Assembly (NCBI GenBank): GCA_937959115.1
Contig: CALGAW010000003.1
Coordinates: 62,001-126,000 of the forward strand
Direction: 5' to 3'
Length of the DNA stretch: 64,000 bases
Source: an uncultured Saprospiraceae bacterium
GTDB taxonomy: Bacteria > Bacteroidota > Bacteroidia > Chitinophagales > Saprospiraceae
The translations under genes were made by a program, and so were the position numbers. Under the pieces are notes generated by a model, which worked only from the letters and a program-made list of their open reading frames with translations, ran no database searches and was not told the origin of the DNA. This document shows positions 8,363 through 17,200 of the stretch, piece by piece (within the stretch, counting starts at the first letter, position 1; the number at the start of each line of letters is the position of its first letter).

Positions 8363-9445
8363 TTGGATCAACTAAAGGTATATTTCTATTGTTACCCGCA
8401 CGGGCCTGCTGAAAAAGCTGGCTATGAGCATCAACTTGTTGCTTTGGCAGAAGGGTTTGAAGCAATGGGTGTTCCTCCTTTAGGCAACGTAAATTACTGG
8501 CTAAAGCAAGCTGATTCCATGGATTTTCTGATCAAGGAGCATACTCCAGATGATTTGAATTCATTTGACCTAGTTATCTTTTCTTCCACAATTTATAATT
8601 ACAAACGTACCGATTTATTGCCTAGTAACTTGTTTGCAACGGATCGGTCTTACAAACTGATTTTTGTAGATTCGTCAGATGGACTAATGACGCCTGGATT
8701 CGACCAGCAATTCCGAGCAGTGGACTATGTGCTAAAAACACACTATTGCAATTTTTATGATCATCCTTCTAACTTTGTGCCTTGGCAGTTTGGTATTACC
8801 AATCGGTTTATTGAGTACACTAGTCCTTCTCCGTATGCCGAGCGGGTGCCGCAACTGATTTCAATCTTTCGTGTAGATCATCAGTTACGAGGTATGGTAG
8901 AACAGCTTGCCAATCAGCATTTTTATCAGTTGTATCCTCAAAACTCAGATCGGGATTCCTTTGATGATATGCCTTATACAGCAACAGACAAGCTCTATTG
9001 GGAGCAGACAGGGCGACGTCATTACCCTTCCTACTACAAAAGATTGGGGGAACACCTCCTAGTGAATGCTGTCGGTGGTTATCTTCAAAATCGCCTTAAT
9101 GCATCAGGCGGTTTTCTAAACAGAGCACTAGGGAAAATAGGTGCACGAACTGGCCTCTTGGCTTATGATCGCCTCTTCCAATTTGACTCCCCTCGGTTTT
9201 GGGAGTCGCTAGTGGCTGGTTGCTGCACATTACATATTGATTTTGAGCAATATGGAATGCAATTACCTGTTGTTCCAGAAAACGGGAAGCATTATATTGC
9301 GATTGACCTCCAAAAACCTGAGAAAACGGTTAAACTCCTAAAAGATAAAGCGCTGGTTGAACAGATTGGCGCACAAGGGCGAGACTGGGCACTGAAGCAT
9401 TATGCTCCTAGGGCTGTAACTGAGCGATTGATCTCTATATTGTAG
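8363..9445 (+). CDS. Glycosyltransferase-like protein (GT-B, CgeB-type tail)
   Basis: 360 residues. The end, FWESLVAGCCTLHIDFEQYGMQLPVVPENGKHYIAIDLQ, has the layout of the donor-binding half of GT-B enzymes of the CgeB/exostosin-like type (E-x2-A-G-C, then a loop with Pro and a following beta strand), and the last helix (IGAQGRDWALKHYAPRAVTERL) is also typical. The N-terminal half has VYFYCYPHGPAEKAGYEHQL and a Rossmann-like LVIFSS strand. No family name is certain. The start is TTG at 8363; no better start is present. It is isolated from the other glycosyltransferase at 864-1892 by five genes, and a substrate cannot be named. Confidence 0.6.
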   Translation: MDQLKVYFYCYPHGPAEKAGYEHQLVALAEGFEAMGVPPLGNVNYWLKQADSMDFLIKEHTPDDLNSFDLVIFSSTIYNYKRTDLLPSNLFATDRSYKLIFVDSSDGLMTPGFDQQFRAVDYVLKTHYCNFYDHPSNFVPWQFGITNRFIEYTSPSPYAERVPQLISIFRVDHQLRGMVEQLANQHFYQLYPQNSDRDSFDDMPYTATDKLYWEQTGRRHYPSYYKRLGEHLLVNAVGGYLQNRLNASGGFLNRALGKIGARTGLLAYDRLFQFDSPRFWESLVAGCCTLHIDFEQYGMQLPVVPENGKHYIAIDLQKPEKTVKLLKDKALVEQIGAQGRDWALKHYAPRAVTERLISIL

Positions 9446-9504
9446 GGTCGAATTGTGGTATAGGTAAGGTCGAATTACAATTCGTCCCTGCACATAGTTC
9501 GGGG

Positions 9505-11358
9505 TTACTTCAATTTTCGGATTGTCCAACCATTTAAAGGTCTTAAATCCTCGTACCACTTGAAATTTTCAAGGCGAAGTGCCTCATGACTGACTTGATT
9601 CATTGGATGGATGGTTGCTTCTGGTTGTTGGTAAAACTTGATTTTTTCTACTTCATTATTCCCGAACAATACTAGCATGTAACCACATTTTACAGCGTTT
9701 ACACCCATGTAGCTCTTGTCATCCTCTATGATATAATAAACGACTTCTCCGTTGTCGCGAACATCCATATTGTCTAGTTGCCCATTTTTGAAATTGGCAT
9801 AAATATCATTGCCTTTGATCTGATTATAATAAATCTCATCGGGTGAATTGAGGATAAGTGCTTCCTCTAACAACTCAAGCCGGTCCATGGTTCCGTTCTG
9901 CATATACATTAGTATCGTATCCGCCACAAACTGGGTGCTGTCTGACCAAAGAATGGGATCGTCAAAAAATCGGAAAACGGAATCGCGCTGGCTGTATTCA
10001 AGCAATTCGCAGACTGCTTGCATGTCAGATTTGTAAACGCGTACCTTGTCTTCAGCTACAAAGGATTGGATAGCTGGATCGAGTGAGTCAGGTGTAGAAG
10101 TTAGTGTATCCGCTGCTAGATAAAGGGTATCATCTTCTATCATCATTGTCATCAAGGGTCGACCGATGGCCTTCATGTAAGAAGTGCTATCATTAAAAAA
10201 AGCCTTCTCGCATTCAATATTCATATTGCGCATCGTATCAATCCAAAAGACTTCACCAGTCAGAACAGCGTCTCGTGTTGCCTTGTTATAATCCATCCGA
10301 TCAGCGTAAATTGTTTGAGCAGTATCCTGCACCACTACACCACCGATTGCAGTTCCTTGATTCGTTTCAGTACTGTAGATCAAACTATCAGCATAGATTA
10401 TTCGATCACCATCAACAGCTTGAACGTTGTCAACAAAAACGTAGACATTTTCTCCAGAATCGAAGAAAGAGTTATCTGCATAAATCAGCTGATTATCCCT
10501 CGAAACAATTGATTTCCCTATGAGTTGAGCGGTATTCGTTTCGCCATCATAAATGATTTTATCCGCTTCGGCACGTTCACTACTATCCTTTACTATCCAG
10601 GCATTTCCTATGAATTCTGCCTTGTTGTTTTCGGTATCAAAAAATCCAGATTCACAGTAAATCGTGTTTTCTTGTGTTTTTATTAACGTAGGGCCGTGGA
10701 AGTAGGAAATGTTGGTATTCCCATCATAAACAAGCGTATCAGCATTCAGCACAAAATTCTGGTCGACTACATACACACTGTCTTTAAAGTTTGCAATTTT
10801 TGTATCGGTATTGTAATAACCTACCCTACTTTTGAGGACTGTCTTATCATTGGAAAGCACAGCACCACTGCGATATACAGCATCCTTGGTATCCAGATTG
10901 TAATCCAACCGTTGTGTTTCCAACTTATTGGGCGGATCTGAAAGAATGACATCTCCTACTAAAACCGTTGTTCTATTTTCTCCATTGTATTTTAGATAAT
11001 CAGAAAAGGTTTTGGAGTTGCCTTGTTCCATAATTACTTCGTCATAAGCCTTTACGATGTTCCCATAGGTTACGGCGCTATCACAATACATGAATGCATC
11101 CTTTTGCTGTAGTCTAACCTCACCAACCAGTCGTTTCTCTTCACGGTCTTCAAACACCTCATATTCAAGGCGATCCGATTGAAGGATTTTTATGGCATTA
11201 CTGTTTTTACTGGTATCTCTAGGAGGATCAGTATCGTTTGGAGGATTGGTTTGAGCTTGTAGAGCAAACGAAAGAAGGATTAAGCCAAGCACCATCAGGT
11301 AAGGATAGCTATAAGATCGGCTATATATGCTGTTGTACTCCATTAGTTTGATTCCCAA
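9505..11358 (-). CDS. OstA-like protein (LptA/OstA fold), outer-membrane LPS transport-related
   Basis: 617 residues with a signal peptide (LMVLGLILLSFALQAQ). The mature part is a long ladder of the OstA/LptA repeat: strands such as SDRLEYEVF, DSAVTYGNIVKAYDEVIM, ETQRLDYNLDTKDAVYRSGAVL and EADKIIYDGETNTAQLIG. This gives about 18 beta turns in succession, fitting an extended beta-jellyroll bridge for lipopolysaccharide. It is much longer than E. coli LptA (185). In Bacteroidota this family is often found beside MlaD-like and amidase genes; here it lies 39 bases after an MlaD-like gene. An alternative start (MEYNS) lies 15 bases downstream. Confidence 0.85.
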   Translation of the reverse strand: MGIKLMEYNSIYSRSYSYPYLMVLGLILLSFALQAQTNPPNDTDPPRDTSKNSNAIKILQSDRLEYEVFEDREEKRLVGEVRLQQKDAFMYCDSAVTYGNIVKAYDEVIMEQGNSKTFSDYLKYNGENRTTVLVGDVILSDPPNKLETQRLDYNLDTKDAVYRSGAVLSNDKTVLKSRVGYYNTDTKIANFKDSVYVVDQNFVLNADTLVYDGNTNISYFHGPTLIKTQENTIYCESGFFDTENNKAEFIGNAWIVKDSSERAEADKIIYDGETNTAQLIGKSIVSRDNQLIYADNSFFDSGENVYVFVDNVQAVDGDRIIYADSLIYSTETNQGTAIGGVVVQDTAQTIYADRMDYNKATRDAVLTGEVFWIDTMRNMNIECEKAFFNDSTSYMKAIGRPLMTMMIEDDTLYLAADTLTSTPDSLDPAIQSFVAEDKVRVYKSDMQAVCELLEYSQRDSVFRFFDDPILWSDSTQFVADTILMYMQNGTMDRLELLEEALILNSPDEIYYNQIKGNDIYANFKNGQLDNMDVRDNGEVVYYIIEDDKSYMGVNAVKCGYMLVLFGNNEVEKIKFYQQPEATIHPMNQVSHEALRLENFKWYEDLRPLNGWTIRKLK

Positions 11359-11397
11359 GCAAAAAACATACTAGAAACGTAAAGAGTTGAATTTAAA

Positions 11398-12468
11398 TTA
11401 CTTTTGAACGCCTTCTGGATCATCTGCTACACCAGTATATGGCTTTGGTTTTCTACCGATTACAGATACGTTTACATAACGTTTAGGGTTGAGTCTAAAG
11501 TCTTTAAGAAGGAAGTCTAAATCTCTAACTGCATTATTGATGTTGACGTATAAATTTTCATCTTCCAGTAATTTAGCGATTGTCCCATCACCTTCAGAAG
11601 CTTTCTTTAGCAATGCCTGCAACTCAGCGACAGCACCGTTGGCGTTTTTCATGGTACCGTCTAGCCCAGCTATTGCGCCATTGGCACCGTCTAGGGTTTT
11701 CTGTAAGTTTAGGTTCTTAAGGTCACCAGTGAAGGACTCCGCATTATTAAGGATATTTGTAATCTTCTGATTGTTGTTTTTCAAATTCCCAGTAATGGAG
11801 TTCATATTATTTAGGATCTGGTCTAGTTGAGAAGTTGATTTCCCAAGAAGAATATCTAGTTTAGCGGTTGCACTATTAAGGTTCTTAAGGGTGCTTTGTA
11901 GATCTGCCATGCTTGTTTCTACGTCTGCCATCAGCTCTTTTCCTTTGCCAGCTCCGTTTCCGCCTAGCTTACTTTTTACAGTATCGACAATGTTTTGGTA
12001 CATTGCCTTTGCCTTTTCAATGTGAGGAGACAGATCTCCAGTCATAGATGCGACAAGCCCAGTACTAGTTCCTTTTATGCTTGCTCCACTTTGAGCACAT
12101 GGGATGGATGAACCGTTACACTGTTTATCAAACAACAGCCGAATGGCTTTACCGCTAAGGGGATCAGGACTATAGATATTTGCAATGGCATCTGGGGGAA
12201 TTTCAATACCTCTGTTGAGAATGATCTCTACTTCTAGGTGATTGTTCGTATTAGGCTTGATATAGATATCTGTAACTGAACCAACTTGAAACCCGTTGAT
12301 ATGCACCATTGCACCAGTCGTCAATCCTCCAACTTCCTTATACTCAATATAGAAAGAATTAGAAGCTGTAAATATATTTTTCCCTTTCAAATAGTTAAAC
12401 CCAAAAAAGAATAAACCAATTGCTACAATGGTGAGGGCTCCAACTTTTGCTTCATTACTGATTGTCAA
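11398..12468 (-). CDS. MlaD/MCE family protein
   Basis: 356 residues. An N-terminal transmembrane anchor (GALTIVAIGLFFFGFNYL) is followed by the MCE domain: YIEYKEVGGLTTGAMVHINGFQVGSVTDIYI, then LEVEIILNRGIEIPPDAIANIYSPDPLSGKAIRLL. Residues from about 160 form a long Asn/Leu-rich heptad-like region (LNSATAKLDILLG, NMNSITGNLKNNNQKITNILNN) typical of the helical tail of MCE proteins. The protein is expected to sit in the inner membrane with its ring in the periplasm and carry lipids to or from the outer membrane. It is the first gene of a pair with the OstA-like gene. Confidence 0.9.
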   Translation of the reverse strand: MTISNEAKVGALTIVAIGLFFFGFNYLKGKNIFTASNSFYIEYKEVGGLTTGAMVHINGFQVGSVTDIYIKPNTNNHLEVEIILNRGIEIPPDAIANIYSPDPLSGKAIRLLFDKQCNGSSIPCAQSGASIKGTSTGLVASMTGDLSPHIEKAKAMYQNIVDTVKSKLGGNGAGKGKELMADVETSMADLQSTLKNLNSATAKLDILLGKSTSQLDQILNNMNSITGNLKNNNQKITNILNNAESFTGDLKNLNLQKTLDGANGAIAGLDGTMKNANGAVAELQALLKKASEGDGTIAKLLEDENLYVNINNAVRDLDFLLKDFRLNPKRYVNVSVIGRKPKPYTGVADDPEGVQK

Positions 12469-12519
12469 AATAGATATTTTATTTCAAAGCGATCCTAAAA
12501 AATGTAAAAGTAGGAAACT

Positions 12520-12561
12520 AATGGTTAATTATGAATTATTAATGGTTAATTATAAATTATT
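12520..12561. repeat. Tandem repeat, 2 x 21 bases
   Basis: Two adjacent 21-base copies (each beginning AATGGTTAATTAT) differ at one base. They lie between the SprB/dockerin-like gene and the MlaD-like gene. Such AT-rich short tandems are common in Bacteroidota spacers. Confidence 0.8.
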
Positions 12562-12583
12562 GAGGATAAAACTTCCTCTTTCC

Positions 12584-14158
12584 CTACCTAGGAACATTAT
12601 TAAAAAATCCATTATTCAAACTCCAGTTAATTTTATCCATTCCATTGACATCTCCATCTAGATTGTAATCAGTCTCGTGGTATTGGTTGAATGTACCGTT
12701 GAATGTTTGCCAGAGAATCCGATCTGAGGCATTGATATCATTGGCCTGTGGGTTTGAAGCTTGATCTCCGTCTCCAGCAATCATCGCCCATACAGATGAA
12801 CCGATAGCGTTTTGTCCAAAGCCTACTGTCTTATAGCTATCCTCAATTGTAAAATCATACACTAGCGCACCGCTCACAGGGAGTACGAGCTCTTTAGTCA
12901 TAATTGCCATGTGGTTTCTATGGTAAATTGCAACATAGTAATCCCCAGGACCATATCCATCAAAGAGCAAAGGAGAAACCCCATCTTCAGCAACCACCTT
13001 CCCATTACGCAATAGTAAGGCTGCTTTTGTGGCAATCACATTTGAGATCGAACTTCTCAGCTGAACCAACACCCAGTCTATCACTGCAGTGTTCCCAGGC
13101 TGGGCAAGTACTGTGCTCATTGTTGTCTCTGTACCCATATAATTAAATGGTGCAACGGCATAAGGTTGGGCAAGCGGTATTAAGCTCAATTGACGTAAGC
13201 GATCTTGCATAACAAGGGTCGTATCCATATTCCCTTCCAAGTACACCTTCAGTGAAACGGTTAACGGCATAAGGTCTATTGTTCGTTCGATGGAGCAACC
13301 ATTTTGATCCGTGATGACTACCGTATATGTTCCGTTTCCTAGATTAATTGCAGTACTGGTGGTGGATCCTGTTGACCATGAGTAAGTATAGCTAGGACTA
13401 CCACCCATTGGGCTTACAGAAGCAGTACCATCTGAAAGCCCCGAAGTAGAAGGGAGCTGACTGCTTACCGTTGCTTCTAGTAAGGATGGTTCTACTACGT
13501 TGTTTGGTCCGACGACAGTGGCACATCCTAGGGCATCTGTTACCGTTGCAGAATAGATGCCCGCTTCTAAGTTGTGTAAGGCATCTGTGTTGGCTGTTCC
13601 ATTGGACCAGTTTGTCTGATAAGGTCCGACTCCTCCGTTTACAGAGAGAACAATCGCACCATTCTCATCGCCGTGACATCCGATTTGCTGGATTGTTGGT
13701 GTAATGGCAAGTGCAACTGAACAGCAAGAACCTAGGTTGTAGACTTCTGCAAGTCCTGGATCTGCAGCATTTGCTATGGTATCTCCGTTTACAAGTAGTG
13801 TATAAGCTCCTGGCGGTAGCTGAGGAAGTCCCTGAGCGTTTAAAACGGTTAGCTCTAGGCATTGGTCTTCTGGGATGCAGAAGCTGGTAAGGGCAAGGCC
13901 GTTTACTGTTGCAAGGAGCAAGGTGTCTGCCACTACATCTTTGATCTGAATAGTAAACGAGGTATTCGGAAGCCAGTTTGCGGGGTAAGTGATGGCTGTG
14001 AGCTGCAGTGTGTTTAGTGAGCAAGGACTCACATGTTGCTCACAGTCGGGTTTGCCGTGACTAGTACATTGAATGCCGCCTGTTGAAAAGGGTTGTGCGT
14101 ACAGAATAGTAACAGCAAGGAAAAATGGCAGGATGAAGATATATTTAGTGCGTTTCAT
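12584..14158 (-). CDS. Secreted surface protein with SprB-type repeats and dockerin-like C-terminus
   Basis: The chosen start (MKRTKYIFILPFFL) gives a Sec signal peptide; a longer start at 14203 would nearly touch the upstream gene and adds 15 polar residues. About residues 155-290 hold two SprB-type repeats: IQQIGCHGDENGAIVLSVNGGVGPYQTNWSNG and GLSDGTASVSPMGGSPSYTYSWSTG, each ending in a VTVTD/VVITDQNGC motif. Residues from about 320 form a beta-rich module with TETTMSTV and DWVLVQLR. The last about 55 residues carry two calcium-loop-like helices (DINASDRILWQTFNGTF and DYNLDGDVNGMDKINW), ending NNGFFNNVPR. The same C-terminus occurs in the 31266-33218 protein. Probably exported and surface-located. 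Confidence 0.75.
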   Translation of the reverse strand: MKRTKYIFILPFFLAVTILYAQPFSTGGIQCTSHGKPDCEQHVSPCSLNTLQLTAITYPANWLPNTSFTIQIKDVVADTLLLATVNGLALTSFCIPEDQCLELTVLNAQGLPQLPPGAYTLLVNGDTIANAADPGLAEVYNLGSCCSVALAITPTIQQIGCHGDENGAIVLSVNGGVGPYQTNWSNGTANTDALHNLEAGIYSATVTDALGCATVVGPNNVVEPSLLEATVSSQLPSTSGLSDGTASVSPMGGSPSYTYSWSTGSTTSTAINLGNGTYTVVITDQNGCSIERTIDLMPLTVSLKVYLEGNMDTTLVMQDRLRQLSLIPLAQPYAVAPFNYMGTETTMSTVLAQPGNTAVIDWVLVQLRSSISNVIATKAALLLRNGKVVAEDGVSPLLFDGYGPGDYYVAIYHRNHMAIMTKELVLPVSGALVYDFTIEDSYKTVGFGQNAIGSSVWAMIAGDGDQASNPQANDINASDRILWQTFNGTFNQYHETDYNLDGDVNGMDKINWSLNNGFFNNVPR

Positions 14159-14208
14159 AATGTCTAGTTTTTGTTTAAATTCAATTGAATTCGTCGTAAT
14201 CATTTGGT

Positions 14209-17200
14209 TTAGCGATACTGGATTTTACAAGATTTGCAACCTCCATATCCACCAGACATTAAGCCAAATAACGAGTTAGAATTTTTAAAGGCATTTCTGA
14301 TTTCATCACTTGCAAATACACCAGTGGCTGTCGGAAAGTCAATAATGGTGTTTTTATCGAGGCGATCGAGTGTTTTGAATAAATTATCTCGGTCAAACAA
14401 TTCAATATCCTTTATGATGTTATCTCCAAACTCGCCAGCTAACTGGAGACCTGCCACTGTACTTGATACATCTTGTACCTTGTCGAAACCATCAGGAGCG
14501 ATTCCAAACGGGTCAAACTCTAGTCCGTATCCAGCACGTAGCACATGATTGGGATGACCTTGAAAGAATAATCCTCCGATAAAACCATAAGCAATGTTAC
14601 CAAGTTCAGAATTATTAATACAATTTCCCAAAAATGTTACAGAACCACCACATTGTATGGGACATTCCTTGTTTGCGAATCCACCATCTTTATGCCGAAG
14701 GTTTTTTGCAATTACGGCAAAGACAAAATTCTTGGTCACTTGAGTCAATGGATTATAAGAGTTCATCTCAGCGCCAGCCGCTTGGGCTTTAGCTGCAACA
14801 TCTTTCAGTTGCGCGGTAAACCAAGCAGTAACGTCAGGACCGCAACATTTCTTTTGTTTCTCAGTTCCCATAGGATCCACAAAATTCGTTGGATTATTCT
14901 CCGTATAGTTATATAGATTTAATCCATCTATAAATCCTTTCGGATCGCGTTGTAAAAACCTTCCGTTTGTAGGACTATAATGACGAGCCCGATAATAAAA
15001 CAAGTTTGTTTCTGCATCTAATCGTCGACTCGTATAAAGATAGGGATTGCTAACCTGTGAGATTAGGATGGTATCCGCATTCGCATCCATCAAGGTGAAT
15101 CCCCCAAAAGGGTCGTAGTCATATTGTTCTATAATCACACCAGCGGTATCCGTTATTGCCATTACTGATCCTAAATGATTTTTATGATAAAAATAATCTG
15201 AATTGTTTCGTTTCATCAGAAGAATGTCGTCAACGGAGCTACCGTAAATGTAGGTAGCCAACGTATTGTCTGCTTGATTTCGTTCTTCAATCACCTGATG
15301 ACCATCGTAGTAATAGTTTATTGTATCCGTGCTTCCGATTTTCTGAATCCGTCTGCCAAGTGGATCATATTTGTAGGTGGCTACCAAGCTCGATTGCCCT
15401 GTTGTCCAAACTGTTGTCAATCGATTTTCTGTATCATATTCATAGAAATAGACACCGTCATCCTGTAGATTACCATTAGATTCATATAGCTGTGGAACGT
15501 TATCAACCATGGTATACTCATTCATCTGGTTTGCAGTATAGGCATTGTAGGTGACGGAGAATCTGTGTATTTTTTCCCGATTGCCTCCATCATCATAGTC
15601 GATGTATCTGGTTGAATTGTAATCTGACTTTTGATAGGAGCTAAGTCTGTAATTGTTGTCGTAACTAAAGGCATCTGAATTTTCGAAATTGTGCTTCTTG
15701 ATTACATTCCTGACATTGCCCGTTTTATCATAGATGTAGGAATAATCCAGTAAGGCTGAATCGTTTAAATGAGAGAGGCTGACCAGTTGATTATTAACAT
15801 TATAACTATGAAATACATCAACGTTATTGGCATAGTTTGTTTCTGTCATTCGATCTGCATTGTCGTAGCCAAATTCCACGATAACGTTGCCCTGATTACT
15901 GATTTGTTTTAAGCGGTTTCTGATGTCGAAGAACTGTGTGACTTGCTCGCTATTTGGGTATTCAATTGTTTTTGTATTGTTTAAAATATCATAGTTATAC
16001 AAAACAGATTTTCCGTTCAACAATTCTTTCGTTTTACGATCTGCCTTATCGTATTCGAATGAAAGATTAGCATGCATATTGGTCGTTTTAACTAACCTTC
16101 CTTTTTTATCGTAGGTCAAATATTCAGTATCATTTGGATAATGCCGTTCAATAACACGATTGTGAAAATCGTAAGCAAAGGTGGTGATTTGACCATTTTG
16201 ATCTGTTCGTTTAATTAGATTACCATTATCATCATAATCCAGCAACTTAACTGTTCCATCTTGTCCAATTTCTTCGGTCAATCTGTTGTTTCCATCATAC
16301 AAATAGTTTGTACTACTACCATTTCCGTCTATTACTTCTAGGAGATTTCCAACAGGATCGAATTGATAAGTACTAGTGTTCCCTACCCCATCTTTCATTT
16401 CAACAACACGATTAATCGCATCATAAACCTTAAACGTTGAGATCTCTTTACGATCGGTTTGTTGGATTAGGTTGGAGTTTGCATCGTAGTACAAAAAGGT
16501 AGTGTCCGACTTTGAATCGACTAGCTTATAAGGTCGATCCAGTTCATCATAAATCATTTGAGATACGTTATTATTTGCATCAATCACTTTGACTAATTTA
16601 CCATTCGCATTGTAGAATCTAGATTGGATAACCCCAAGACTATCTGCTAGTTGAATCAGCCTTCCTGATCGGTCATACTTCATTTCTATTTTGTTGCCGT
16701 TGGGCAATACTTGTTCTATCTGGTTTCCGAATACATCGTACTTATAGCATGTTGTTTCCCCTTCGGGGTTGGTTGTAGAGGCCAGTTGGTTATTAGTATT
16801 AAACGTATACTGCGTAATTTCTCCTAGGGCGTCAGACTTTGAAGTTACATTTCCGTTTTCATCATATGTATATAGAATGGTAGCACTGTTTGGTGAGATC
16901 AATTTTTTGATCCTATTTTGCTCATCATATTCGTACACTGTTGTATTCCCATTTCCGTCTTTTTCAGCGATTTGGTTCCCCACTTTGTCATAACTGTATT
17001 CCCATGTTCCGATCGGGCGTTGAATCTTTATCACACGATCCAGTGCATCAAATTGGTATTGGATAGAATATCCATTTGCATCTGTTTCTTTAGCAAGATT
17101 TCCATTTTCATCGTATTCATAAGTCGTCGTTTGCCCTAGAGCATTGACTGTGGAATCTAATTTGTTGATTGCATTGTAGTATTCATAGGTTGTATTTCCC

